Assembly: GCA_002419385.1 (NCBI GenBank)
Contig: DIFZ01000029.1
Location: forward strand, 37,592-101,591
Origin: Geobacter sp. UBA5735
Lineage (GTDB): Bacteria > Desulfobacterota > Desulfuromonadia > Geobacterales > Geobacteraceae
Reading direction: 5' to 3'
DNA length: 64,000 nt
Shown here: in pieces, positions 35,567 through 44,116 of the stretch
Position numbering within the stretch: position 1 is the first letter of the stretch
How the letters are laid out: every line of letters begins with the position of its first letter
Notes under the pieces: model-generated
Told to the model about the DNA's origin: nothing
Database searches by the model: none
The model's input: the letters and a program-made list of their open reading frames with translations, nothing else
Made by a program: the position numbers and the translations under genes

Positions 35567-35643
35567 CGGGCCCTGCCCCGCGGCTCCGGTGACCGGCACC
35601 CGTCATGAGGCGCTTCTCTTCAGCGCAGGGCCCGTTTTTTTTC
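35567..35643 (+). terminator. Structured terminator in the leader of the AEC transporter gene
   Basis: A perfect 10-bp outer stem CGGGCCCTGC/GCAGGGCCCG encloses two smaller hairpins (CCGGTGACCGG and GCGCT...AGCGC) and is followed by eight T's. It lies 120 bp upstream of the AEC ATG and is not downstream of any plus-strand gene, so it may be an attenuator or the end of a small RNA. A 15-codon frame (35561-35608) with GGAAG before it runs into the stem. Confidence 0.6.
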
Positions 35644-35761
35644 TTTCCAACCACACGTTTTTCTGATAAGCAGGCTTCCAGGCATACGGCCCGCTGCAAC
35701 GCGTCCCATCAGTGACCCGAAAGCCGGATGCACCTCAACCGGAAGGAACCGACGCACACCA

Positions 35762-36634
35762 ATGGACAAGGTTTTTCTTATCAGCGGCATTTTCAGCCTG
35801 GCCATCATCCTGCGCCGGGTCGGGGCAGTCCGGGAAAAGCACGTCGCCATGCTGGTGCGCTACGTTCTTGCGGTTTCCCTCCCCTGCCTGACGCTCATGA
35901 CCATCAGCACACTTGACCTGGGGAACGCCCATTTCGATATCGCCGTCATCGCCTGGGCAGTAATGCTGGCCGGAGCAGGCACAGCATACCTGGTCGGGAA
36001 GGCAACGTCTCTCGAAGGGGCCAGACTCCGCGTATTCATGCTCGTTACGACCTTCCCGAACACCGGCTTTCTGGGCTATCCGTTTGCCTTCGCGCTGTTC
36101 GGCTCAACCGGCCTTTCCTATGCCGTCATCTATGACCAGATGGGGATGTTCCCCATCTTCGTTTCTCTCGGCTTCCTGATCGCCGGCGGAAGAGAAAGCC
36201 TGCGCCATGCCGTCAGGTTTCCCCCTCTCATTGCCCTTCTGGCGGCACTGGCACTCAACGGAGCCGGTTACACGATAGCAGGTCCGACAGCTCAGTTCCT
36301 GCAAGCGGTGGGGTGGACGACACTCCCGCTCACCATCTTCATCATCGGCTACAGGGTTCGGCTCAAAGCCCTGCGGGACTACAAACCGCTGGTGTGGTGC
36401 CTTATCCTGCGCATGCTGGTTTTGCCGGCGGTGCTTGTGGCCATTCTCCATGTACTGGGAAAGAGCGGCACCCCTTACCAGGTGACCCTGATGGAGTCGG
36501 CCATGCCTCCCGCCCTGACCACCAGCATTCTCGCGCTCCAGTACCGCCTGGATAATGATCTTGCCGTAGCCTGCATCAGCGTCGGCACCATAATTTCCAT
36601 GATAGCGTTCAGTATCGCCTTGTTTTTCCAGTAG
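35762..36634 (+). CDS. AEC-family transporter (auxin efflux carrier-like)
   Basis: A 290-residue inner-membrane protein with about nine or ten helices. The conserved FPNTGFLGYPF at about residue 98 and YDQMGMF at about 121 fit the AEC/BART family of exporters, as does the C-terminal MPPALTTSILA. Bacterial members have been linked to malate, malonate or other carboxylate movement, but the substrate cannot be read from sequence. AAGGAA is some 13 nt before the start. Confidence 0.88.
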   Translation: MDKVFLISGIFSLAIILRRVGAVREKHVAMLVRYVLAVSLPCLTLMTISTLDLGNAHFDIAVIAWAVMLAGAGTAYLVGKATSLEGARLRVFMLVTTFPNTGFLGYPFAFALFGSTGLSYAVIYDQMGMFPIFVSLGFLIAGGRESLRHAVRFPPLIALLAALALNGAGYTIAGPTAQFLQAVGWTTLPLTIFIIGYRVRLKALRDYKPLVWCLILRMLVLPAVLVAILHVLGKSGTPYQVTLMESAMPPALTTSILALQYRLDNDLAVACISVGTIISMIAFSIALFFQ

Positions 36635-36692
36635 CGGTTGCACATGCCGTTACCGCGCCAATGTTCCTTTGCAGTGTTGACAAGTCCCGGTA

Positions 36693-36721
36693 TTGCACGC
36701 AGCCCGGATTCGATCTACAAT
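36693..36721 (+). promoter_or_regulatory. Sigma-70-like promoter for elbB
   Basis: TTGCAC (36693-36698), 17-bp spacer, TACAAT (36716-36721), 34 bp before the ATG. Confidence 0.6.
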
Positions 36722-36755
36722 GGAAAGACAATCCGGAGTCAGCAAAGGAGGCGCT

Positions 36756-37412
36756 ATGAAGAAAAGAGTCGGTGTTGTTCTTTCAGGGTGTGGAGTGCGG
36801 GACGGAAGCGAAATCCACGAGGCGGTGCTGACCCTGCTGGCCATCGACAGGAACGGTGCGGAAGCAGTCTGCATGGCACCGGATATTGAAGCCCCCGAGG
36901 TGAACCACCTGACCATGCAGGAGACCGGTGCGAAGCGCAATGTGCTGGTGGAATCGGCCAGGATCGCCCGGGGCGCCATCAGGGACATCAAAGATATGCA
37001 TGCATCCGATCTGGATGCCGTCATCTTTCCTGGTGGTTTCGGCGCAGCCAAGAACCTGTGCGACTTTGCCGTGAAAGGAGCGGAAGCAACCGTAAACACT
37101 GAAGTGGCACGACTGATGCGGGAGATGGCAGGCGCGGGGAAACCCATCGGCGCCATCTGCATCGCGCCGGCACTGGTCGCAGCCGCCCTCGGCAGGGAAT
37201 GCGCCCCGGAAGTCACGATCGGGACTGAAGCCGGCACTGCGGCTGCCATCAACCAGACCGGGAGCAGACATGTTGAGTGCCGGGTCAGGGAGTGTGTCGT
37301 AGACAGGAAGAACAAGATCGTTTCGACTCCTGCCTACATGCTGGCGAAATGCATTTCCGAAACTGCGGATGGCATTGAGAAAACGGTCAAGGCCGTACTC
37401 GATCTGATCTGA
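36756..37412 (+). CDS. elbB: DJ-1/PfpI-like protein ElbB (isoprenoid biosynthesis glyoxalase)
   Basis: A 218-residue class I glutamine amidotransferase-like protein of the DJ-1 superfamily. Signatures: GVVLSGCGVRDGSEIHEAV, FPGGFGAAKNLCDFA, and nucleophile elbow AICIAPALVAA with Cys at about residue 134. E. coli ElbB has weak glyoxalase activity, and its name came from isoprenoid studies; its cell role is uncertain. AAAGGAGG before ATG 36756 rules out the longer frame. Confidence 0.92.
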   Translation: MKKRVGVVLSGCGVRDGSEIHEAVLTLLAIDRNGAEAVCMAPDIEAPEVNHLTMQETGAKRNVLVESARIARGAIRDIKDMHASDLDAVIFPGGFGAAKNLCDFAVKGAEATVNTEVARLMREMAGAGKPIGAICIAPALVAAALGRECAPEVTIGTEAGTAAAINQTGSRHVECRVRECVVDRKNKIVSTPAYMLAKCISETADGIEKTVKAVLDLI

Positions 37413-37774
37413 CCGGCCATGACCGCCGGTGCACAAAAAAACGGCCGTCCTTGCCTGTGTAACGGGCAGACCAGGCCGTCTTCGGTTCTGCCGCCATCAA
37501 CATAGCGCCTGACCGGAAACATTCCCGGTCTCTTCAATCCAGTTTCCTTCCCTGCTTTGCCGGTGTCCGGAAATTCAGGCATGGCATAATCACCGGCATG
37601 TCGTGCAGAATACTGATTTGGCACAATCCATGAATATGCATTTGTCCAGCAAAAGAGAAAGGAGCCGGGCGGGGCTTTTTCCCCAGACTGCGCACCTCCG
37701 CCACCGGTGAATTGAGTTGACAAAACCGGAAGGCGGGTTTTAGACTTGGAGCCGTTCCGGAAAGGGAGGGCCCC
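37413..37774. other. Gap between elbB and DUF2062 gene
   Basis: About 360 bp. An imperfect hairpin with ACGGCC/GGCCGT arms at 37441-37480 may terminate elbB, though its T tract is poor. A plus-strand TTGACA at 37717-37722 with TAGACT 18 bp on is a possible promoter for the next gene. No reading frame has coding features. Confidence 0.4.
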
Positions 37775-38269
37775 GTGATCGACAAGGAAAGGTGGAAGAA
37801 GAAACTCCGGATGATCCTTTCCCTGGATAGTCACCCGGGGCACATATCCGCCGGTTTCGCCGTCGGGGTTTTCATAAGCTTCACGCCCTTTTTCGGACTG
37901 CATACCCCCATGGCCATCCTTGCGGCTTTTCTGCTCCGGGTCAACAAAGTGACCTGCATTACCGGAGCCTGGGTGAACAACCCTCTTACCGTGTTCCCGG
38001 TTCTCGTCGCCAGCTACGAGCTGGGGGAAGCCATCCTCGGCCGCCCTCCCCAGCAGCTGGCAATGAAGGAACTGAACTTCGATTTCGCCCTCGAACTGCT
38101 CGACACCCACGGCCTGCCACTCCTCATCGGGGCATCCCTCATCGGTTTCATGGCCGCCCTGGTTTCCTATGCCCTGCTCTACTACATAATCGTGCGCTTC
38201 CGTCGCAAAGACGACACCTTGAACGAACTGACCGAAGAAATGGAAGTGACGGGAGAAGAACTGGAATAG
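37775..38269 (+). CDS. DUF2062 membrane protein
   Basis: A 164-residue protein with two or three membrane helices. The segment SPHxISAGFAVGVFISFTPF-like part and NNPLTVFPV are the hallmark of DUF2062, a family of small inner-membrane proteins often near glycosyltransferases; function is unknown. The C-terminal 25 residues are acidic. No partner gene in an operon is seen. Confidence 0.85.
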   Translation: MIDKERWKKKLRMILSLDSHPGHISAGFAVGVFISFTPFFGLHTPMAILAAFLLRVNKVTCITGAWVNNPLTVFPVLVASYELGEAILGRPPQQLAMKELNFDFALELLDTHGLPLLIGASLIGFMAALVSYALLYYIIVRFRRKDDTLNELTEEMEVTGEELE

Positions 38270-38361
38270 CAGCAGTCCCCTGTGAATGCCGGCTTTGCAT
38301 CAGACTGACACGTTTTCAAACAAAGCAGCTTTTTTTGCCGCGGGAGTTTCTCGGGGAAACC

Positions 38362-39363
38362 TTATTTCCCGAGAAGAGGGCTCAACGACTGGTAGGCAAC
38401 ATAGGAAACTGCAGCTGACGCGGGGATTGTCAGCACCCATGCCCACACGATGCGGTAGGCGATCTGCCAGTTAACGGCGGAAATACGTTTCGAGAGACCG
38501 ACCCCCAGAATTGACGAAGTGATGACATGGGTGGTACTGGTCGGCATACCGATGGCTGAAGCGCCGAGGATGACTCCCGCAGAGGCGGTTTCAACGCAGA
38601 ACCCGTGCACCGGCTGCAGCTTGACGAAATCGTGGCCTACGGTCTTGATGATGCGCCAGCCGCCGACGGCGGTCCCGACCGCCATTGCCACGGCGCAGGC
38701 AATCTTGACCCATGTGGGGACGGCAAAGGTCTCGAGGGCTCCGTAGCTCACCAGGGCCATGGTTATGACGCCCATGGACTTCTGGGCGTCAGCGGTTCCG
38801 TGGGAAAAAGCCATGGCAGCCGCAGACAGGATCTGGAGCTTTCTGAATGCCTTGTTCAGGCCGTAGGGTGACTTGTGCCGGAATGCCCACATCATGATCA
38901 CCATGAAGACGAAGCCGGCTACGATGCCGACAAGGGGAGAGATCACCAGGGCAAGAATGATCTTCTTGAGCCCTGCCCCGTGGAGAGCGGAAATCCCGGC
39001 ATGAGCGATCACCGCCCCCATGATGCCACCGATGATGGCATGGGATGAAGAGGACGGAAGGCCGTAGTGCCACGTGATCAGGTCCCAGATGATGGCACCG
39101 AAGATGCCCGCCAGGACAACCATCTGGGTGATGTTGGACGGATCGACGATCCCCTTGCCGATGGTGGCAGCTACCTTGGTGGATATCATTGCGCCGACGA
39201 AGTTGAGGCCTGCCGCCATCAGGATGGCGGACCTGATCGACAAGGCCCGGGTAGAGATGCAGGTGGCAATGGCATTGGCAGTGTCGTGGAAGCCGTTGAT
39301 GAAATCGAACAGCAGCGCCGCGGCAATGACGAGAAACAGGAGCAGCAGTGCCGAATCAAGCAT
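38362..39363 (-). CDS. pit: Low-affinity inorganic phosphate transporter, Pit family
   Basis: A 333-residue membrane protein with about ten helices in two repeats. The PHO-4 signatures are FDFINGFHDTANAIAT near the N terminus and the second repeat AMAFSHGTADAQKSMG. Pit proteins move metal-phosphate complexes with protons. It overlaps the PhoU-like gene upstream by 8 bp, a common pair. Confidence 0.95.
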   Translation of the reverse strand: MLDSALLLLFLVIAAALLFDFINGFHDTANAIATCISTRALSIRSAILMAAGLNFVGAMISTKVAATIGKGIVDPSNITQMVVLAGIFGAIIWDLITWHYGLPSSSSHAIIGGIMGAVIAHAGISALHGAGLKKIILALVISPLVGIVAGFVFMVIMMWAFRHKSPYGLNKAFRKLQILSAAAMAFSHGTADAQKSMGVITMALVSYGALETFAVPTWVKIACAVAMAVGTAVGGWRIIKTVGHDFVKLQPVHGFCVETASAGVILGASAIGMPTSTTHVITSSILGVGLSKRISAVNWQIAYRIVWAWVLTIPASAAVSYVAYQSLSPLLGK

Positions 39364-39973
39364 TTTTCAGGACCACGCTTTCCAGGATGTTCACGGCATC
39401 CTCACACTTGTCGCTGACTCGCTCCAGTGTCTCGTAGATCTCCTTCCACTTGATGAGCTGGATCGGGTCCTTTTCCTCGTCGAACAGACGGCTGATGGCC
39501 TCCCGGCAGACACGGTCCGCTTCGTTCTCCAGGGAGTTCACCTCGACACAGTAGCGGTTGATCTGCTCCATGTTTCCCCCAAGCACTGCTATCGCCGCCT
39601 CCAGGGTCTGGCAGGCCTTGAGAATGAGGAACGCCATCTCCTGGGCCGTTGCGGTTGGCTGTTCGACGTTGTACATGACGAAGCGCTGCGAGCAGGCGTC
39701 AATCAGATCGAGTATGTCGTCCAATGCTCCGGACAGTGCGTAGATATCTTCCCTGTCAAACGGGGTGACAAAACTCTTGTTCAGTTTTTTGACGATATCG
39801 TGAGTCAGGATGTCGCCGTTGTGCTCGATCTGCTTTATCTGTTTCTGGCTTGCCACAGGGTCGCTGAAGTCGTCGAGCATGTCCTTGAAAAGACGAGCAC
39901 CTTCAACGATGTTCCGCGCAAGATCCTTGAACAGAATGAAAAATTTTTCTTCCTTGGGTATCAGTCCGAACAT
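39356..39973 (-). CDS. DUF47 PhoU-like regulator of Pit transporter
   Basis: A 205-residue all-helical protein of the DUF47 (TIGR00153) family. It starts MFGLIPKEEKFFILF with the typical FF.LF motif and has EHNGD and DREDIYALS segments that in homologues bind metals. DUF47-pit pairs occur in many bacteria; the protein is thought to modulate the transporter. Overlap with pit implies coupled expression. Confidence 0.92.
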   Translation of the reverse strand: MFGLIPKEEKFFILFKDLARNIVEGARLFKDMLDDFSDPVASQKQIKQIEHNGDILTHDIVKKLNKSFVTPFDREDIYALSGALDDILDLIDACSQRFVMYNVEQPTATAQEMAFLILKACQTLEAAIAVLGGNMEQINRYCVEVNSLENEADRVCREAISRLFDEEKDPIQLIKWKEIYETLERVSDKCEDAVNILESVVLKNA

Positions 39974-40100
39974 GGTCCCTCCATACCCCTGGCCGGCGGC
40001 GGGGGCTTGATAAAATCATCTACAAATAGCACATTTTTACCGTTCATCCTATAAAAATGTTGCAGGCAGGTGACACCGGGCCAGGAACCCCCATTTCCGC

Positions 40101-40129
40101 TTGATATCGCGGCCCTGTTCCAGTATTGT
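40101..40129 (+). promoter_or_regulatory. Sigma-70-like promoter for uppP
   Basis: TTGATA (40101-40106), 17-bp spacer, TATTGT (40124-40129), about 92 bp before uppP. Confidence 0.5.
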
Positions 40130-40221
40130 CGCTGGGCATGACCGGATCGCCGTTTTGCCCATCAGCGAAAACAGGCGCTTGCTGACGTGCAGGCAGGCGC
40201 GACATCACACAGGGAGCGTGA

Positions 40222-40995
40222 ATGACAGGTTTTGACGCAGCGGTTCTGGGAATTGTCGAAGGATTGACCGAGTTTCTGCCCGTTTCCTCCACCGGCCACC
40301 TCATCCTCGCGTCGGAGCTCCTCAACCTGCCCCAGACCGATGCGCACAAGGTTTTCGAAGTGGCGATCCAGCTGGGCGCCATCCTGGCCGTGGCATGCCT
40401 CTACTGGCGCAGGCTCACGGGCCGGTCAGACATGCTCATGAAGCTGGCGGTGGGCTTCCTTCCCACCGGCATCATCGGCATGATGCTCTACAGATTCGTG
40501 AAGCATCTCTTCGATTCTTACGTGGTGAGCATTTCGCTGATTCTCGGCGGCATCGCGTTCTTCGTCATGGAATTCTACCTGAAAAATCACCGGCCGACGG
40601 TCCACGACGTCGCCCAGGTCTCCTACCGCTCGGCCTTCACCATCGGACTCGTGCAATGCATTTCCATGGTCCCCGGCGTGTCACGCTCCGGAGCCACCAT
40701 CATCGGCGGCCTGCTCTGCCGCATGGACCGCACTGCCGCTGCCGAGTTTTCATTCCTCCTGGCGCTTCCCACCATGCTCTCTGCAACCTGCTACGATATC
40801 TACAAAAATTCCGCAGCCTTCCAAGGCAGCGACTGGAATAACCTGCTGATCGGGTTTGTCGTCTCCTTCATCTTCTCCATCATCGGCATCAAGGTCCTGA
40901 TCCGCTTCGTCAGCAACCACACCTTCATCCCCTTCGGCATCTACCGCATCGTTGCAGGAACCCTTTTCCTGCTGTTCGTCGTCGGCATCCCCTGA
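40222..40995 (+). CDS. uppP: Undecaprenyl-diphosphatase
   Basis: UppP (BacA) dephosphorylates undecaprenyl diphosphate, recycling the lipid carrier of wall synthesis, and gives bacitracin tolerance. The 257-residue protein has about eight helices. Signatures: GIVEGLTEFLPVSSTGHL near the N terminus and SMVPGVSRSGATI in the middle, with catalytic Glu, Ser and Arg. It serves the lipid cycle of the mur/mraY pathway but is not linked to that cluster. Confidence 0.97.
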   Translation: MTGFDAAVLGIVEGLTEFLPVSSTGHLILASELLNLPQTDAHKVFEVAIQLGAILAVACLYWRRLTGRSDMLMKLAVGFLPTGIIGMMLYRFVKHLFDSYVVSISLILGGIAFFVMEFYLKNHRPTVHDVAQVSYRSAFTIGLVQCISMVPGVSRSGATIIGGLLCRMDRTAAAEFSFLLALPTMLSATCYDIYKNSAAFQGSDWNNLLIGFVVSFIFSIIGIKVLIRFVSNHTFIPFGIYRIVAGTLFLLFVVGIP

Positions 40996-41123
40996 CAAAC
41001 AGGCATGCAGATGAAATTTTCACTTTTCCCGTGAGCAATTCCATGTTACAAGAAACATGGTTAGCAATTGTTCATTGTTTCATATTTATGGTTTCGAAAA
41101 AAAACATGCTCCCAGGACAGGTC

Positions 41124-41810
41124 ATGGCCGGAGGGATAAAGCACTGGCCCGAAGATGAGCGGCCGCGGGAAAAACTCCTGAAACAGGGCGCCGAATCACT
41201 GAGCGAAGCCGAGCTGCTCGCATTGATAATCGGCACGGGCAGCCCGTCGACCGGGCAGAGTGCCGTGGACCTGGGCCGCCAACTCATCAAGGAATTCGGC
41301 ACCCTCCGTGAACTGGTATCCGCCTCGGTTGCCGAAATCCGACGGCTGAAGGGCACCGGAGTTGCCAAGGCCGCCGCCATCAAAGCTTCGCTCGAGATCG
41401 CCTCACGCATCAATACCGATCGCCTGATGAACGGAGAACGGTTCATCTCCCCCGAGCAGGTTTACCGGCACTACCACCACCGGTTGCGCGACCGGCGCAA
41501 GGAGTACTTCATGGCCTTGCTCCTGGACGGCAAAAACCGCATCCTGCGGGAAGTGCGGATATCGGAAGGCTCCCTCAACCAGAGCATCGTTCATCCGAGG
41601 GAAGTGTTCTGCCCCGCGGTCCGGGATTCGGCTGCCGCGATCATCCTCGTGCACAATCATCCCTCCGGCGACCCCACACCGAGCCGGGAAGACCGGGAAA
41701 TCACCCGCAGGCTGAAGGACGCCGGCGAACTGATGGGCGTGAAGGTTCTTGACCACATCATCATCGGCGACGGAGCGTTCATCAGTTTCACGTCGCAAGG
41801 GATGTTGTAG
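41124..41810 (+). CDS. radC: RadC/YeaK-type JAB domain protein
   Basis: A 228-residue RadC with N-terminal helix-hairpin-helix-like UPF0758 part (EAELLALIIGTGSP, LKGTGVAKAAAIKA) and C-terminal JAMM metalloprotease-like domain with HNHPSGDPTPSREDREIT. It was once linked to repair, which has been questioned; RadC genes often lie near mobile and defence genes. ATG 41124 has AGGACAGG in front; earlier starts lack a ribosome-binding site. It sits at the left edge of the accessory region. Confidence 0.93.
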   Translation: MAGGIKHWPEDERPREKLLKQGAESLSEAELLALIIGTGSPSTGQSAVDLGRQLIKEFGTLRELVSASVAEIRRLKGTGVAKAAAIKASLEIASRINTDRLMNGERFISPEQVYRHYHHRLRDRRKEYFMALLLDGKNRILREVRISEGSLNQSIVHPREVFCPAVRDSAAAIILVHNHPSGDPTPSREDREITRRLKDAGELMGVKVLDHIIIGDGAFISFTSQGML

Positions 41811-41859
41811 TCAAAAGAGAGCATCTCATATTTCATTACCGACAAACGACCCAACTTCA

Positions 41860-41888
41860 TTGCATATCCACCGAAAACATACTATAAC
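41860..41888 (+). promoter_or_regulatory. Promoter of the methylase-nuclease operon, placed for a leaderless mRNA
   Basis: TTGCAT (41860-41865), 17-bp spacer, TATAAC (41883-41888). The -10 box ends six bases before the ATG, so transcription would start at or next to the A of the start codon. No ribosome-binding site lies between. Confidence 0.65.
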
Positions 41889-41894
41889 CTCACC

Positions 41895-44096
41895 ATGCCC
41901 ATCGAAAAACGCTTCGATATCCCATTTATCGCCTCCCTTGCCCTCAGGGAAAAGCAGATCCAGCAGAACTACCGACCGATAATCGCGGTACACAAGTGGT
42001 TCGCCCGTCGGCCGGGAACGCTCTTCCGCGGCCTGATCCTTTCCGAGTTCAGCGAAAGGCCACTCAGGGAGGCATTCTATTCCGCTAACGACCTGAAGGA
42101 AGTCACCATCGCTGACCCGTTCATGGGGGGCGGTACCCCGCTTATTGAGGCGAACCGGGTCGGGTGTGACGTGGTCGGCTACGACATTAATCCCATGTCT
42201 CACTGGATCGTCAGCCGCGAAATCGAGCATCTAAACCTGGACAATTACCGGAAAGAAGCGGCAATCATTACCCAGGGCCTGGAAGGCACGATCGGTTCTC
42301 TCTACCGTACTCGCTGTTTAGAATGCGGTGCACCTGATGCCCATGTGAAATATTTTCTCTGGGTGAAACAGCGCAACTGCGACCACTGCGGCAAGACATT
42401 CGACCTCTTCCCGGGCTACCTCCTGGCCGAAGACCGACGGCATCCGGAAAATATCCTGATTTGTCCGACGTGCGGCGACCTGAACGGAATCAAGGATCGC
42501 AAACATCCCGGCTCATGCCGCTCCTGCGGTGTTCAACTTCTGGTCGAAGGCCCTGCCAGGCGGAACAAATGCACCTGCCCCCACTGCAGGAAGGTGGCTC
42601 CGTACCCTGACCCCAACGACACACCGCCGAGACACCGTATGTTCGCCATCGAGTATCACTGCCGCTCCTGCAAGCCCAACCATCAGGGGCGATTCTTCAA
42701 GAAGCCGGACACTGCCGACTTGGCGACATATTCTCACGCAGCACATCTGCTGAAAGTTAGCGGCACAAACTATGTTCCGGATGACGAAATCCTCCCCGGA
42801 GACGAGACCGGCCGTCTGTTGCGCTGGGGATACCGCTGCTACCAGGAAATGTTCAACAAGCGACAACTGCTGGGTCTTGAGCTGAGTTGCCGCGCTATTG
42901 CCGCGGTCAAGGATGAGCGCGTCCGCAATGCCCTAGTCACGAACCTTTCGGACCTCCTCCGTTATCAGAACATGCTGTGCCGCTACGATACCATGGCGCT
43001 CAAGTCCCTGGACATCTTCTCGGTCCATGGCTTTCCGGTGGGTTTGGTCCAGTGCGAATCCAACCTGCTCGGCATCGCTAACGTCAGCGGCACGAGCGTG
43101 GGAAGCGGCGGCTGGAACAACATCGTTGAGAAGTACATCAAGGCAAAGATCTACTGCGACCACCCTTTCGAAACGCGACATGAAGGGGGAAAAAAGATTG
43201 TCGTACCGATCAAGGGTGAATGGATCGGCGACCAGCTGAACGGCAAGGAATCAGCCAGGTTACGCAAGGTAAGCCTTCTCTGCCAAAGCTCGACGGAAGC
43301 GGATCTGCCGGACGGAAGCCTCGATGCCGTCTTTACCGACCCCCCTTACTTCGGCAACGTGCAGTATGCCGAGCTGATGGACTTCTGTTATGTCTGGGTG
43401 AAAAGACTCGCCGATGTGGCAAATCCAACGTTTGCCTCCCATACCACTAGAAACGTCGATGAACTCACCGGCAACGTCACCATGGAGCGAGGATTCGACC
43501 ATTTCACTGATGGTCTGTCTGCTGCGTTTTGCAAGATGGCAAAAGCACTGAAGCCCGGAAGGCCGATGGCCTTTACCTATCACCACAACAGGATTGACGC
43601 ATACTACCCGGTTACCGTCGCCATCCTGGATGCTGGTCTCTCCTGCTCCGCGGCGCTCCCCTGCCCAGCTGAGATGGGCGCATCAATCCATATCAGCGGC
43701 ACCGGCTCCTCGATCGTCGATACCGTCTTCGTATGTCGCTCGACCGGCGTTGTATCGCGCAGGTCACTTGCGAATACGCTGGAAGAATTTGCCGACCTTG
43801 TTACCGACGATCTGGACAAGCTAAGGCTGGGTGGGCTGAAACCAACACGAGGAGATGTCCGCTGTATCATTATCGGGCACCTAACCAGAATGTCCGTCTG
43901 GCATTTAAGGTCGGGGTGGAATAAAGTTCTTTCAACGGACGAAAAGCTTGGGATTGTTGCCAAGCATTTCGCTTCGCTGCCACAACCCGAGGAAATCGAG
44001 GACGTTGTCTCTGTCGCCGATTTCCCTGTAACAAGGTTCGCCGTGAATGAAGATGCAATACCCTATGACCTAGGGACCGAAGATGTTATGTTCTGA
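41895..44096 (+). CDS. DUF1156-type DNA methyltransferase with zinc-knuckle insert
   Basis: A 733-residue predicted amino-methyltransferase. The DUF1156-like start has VHKWFARRP (32-40), then SAM motif DPFMGGGT (74-81), then an insert with Cys pairs at 141/144, 162/165, 190/193, 208/211, 228/231 and 256/259 that looks like three zinc ribbons, and finally catalytic motif DPPY (482-485, TDPPYFGNVQYAELMDF). The motif order I-insert-IV is that of the DUF1156 group. The insert likely gives target recognition. It is followed by a nuclease gene after 20 bp, so a restriction-modification role is inferred. Confidence 0.85.
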   Translation: MPIEKRFDIPFIASLALREKQIQQNYRPIIAVHKWFARRPGTLFRGLILSEFSERPLREAFYSANDLKEVTIADPFMGGGTPLIEANRVGCDVVGYDINPMSHWIVSREIEHLNLDNYRKEAAIITQGLEGTIGSLYRTRCLECGAPDAHVKYFLWVKQRNCDHCGKTFDLFPGYLLAEDRRHPENILICPTCGDLNGIKDRKHPGSCRSCGVQLLVEGPARRNKCTCPHCRKVAPYPDPNDTPPRHRMFAIEYHCRSCKPNHQGRFFKKPDTADLATYSHAAHLLKVSGTNYVPDDEILPGDETGRLLRWGYRCYQEMFNKRQLLGLELSCRAIAAVKDERVRNALVTNLSDLLRYQNMLCRYDTMALKSLDIFSVHGFPVGLVQCESNLLGIANVSGTSVGSGGWNNIVEKYIKAKIYCDHPFETRHEGGKKIVVPIKGEWIGDQLNGKESARLRKVSLLCQSSTEADLPDGSLDAVFTDPPYFGNVQYAELMDFCYVWVKRLADVANPTFASHTTRNVDELTGNVTMERGFDHFTDGLSAAFCKMAKALKPGRPMAFTYHHNRIDAYYPVTVAILDAGLSCSAALPCPAEMGASIHISGTGSSIVDTVFVCRSTGVVSRRSLANTLEEFADLVTDDLDKLRLGGLKPTRGDVRCIIIGHLTRMSVWHLRSGWNKVLSTDEKLGIVAKHFASLPQPEEIEDVVSVADFPVTRFAVNEDAIPYDLGTEDVMF

Positions 44097-44116
44097 ATTG
44101 CGCCAAGGAGTGAAAC

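Noticed and set aside
35620..35850. 76-residue minus-strand frame next to the AEC gene
   Set aside because: It overlaps the structured terminator and the AEC start and is Arg-rich, typical of a shadow frame.
37433..37485. Hairpin after elbB as terminator
   Set aside because: The arms pair imperfectly over a large loop and there is no T run on the elbB strand, so it was mentioned only in the gap note.
41031..41123. Longer RadC start with 31 extra residues
   Set aside because: The extra part has no counterpart in RadC proteins and no ribosome-binding site; ATG 41124 has one.
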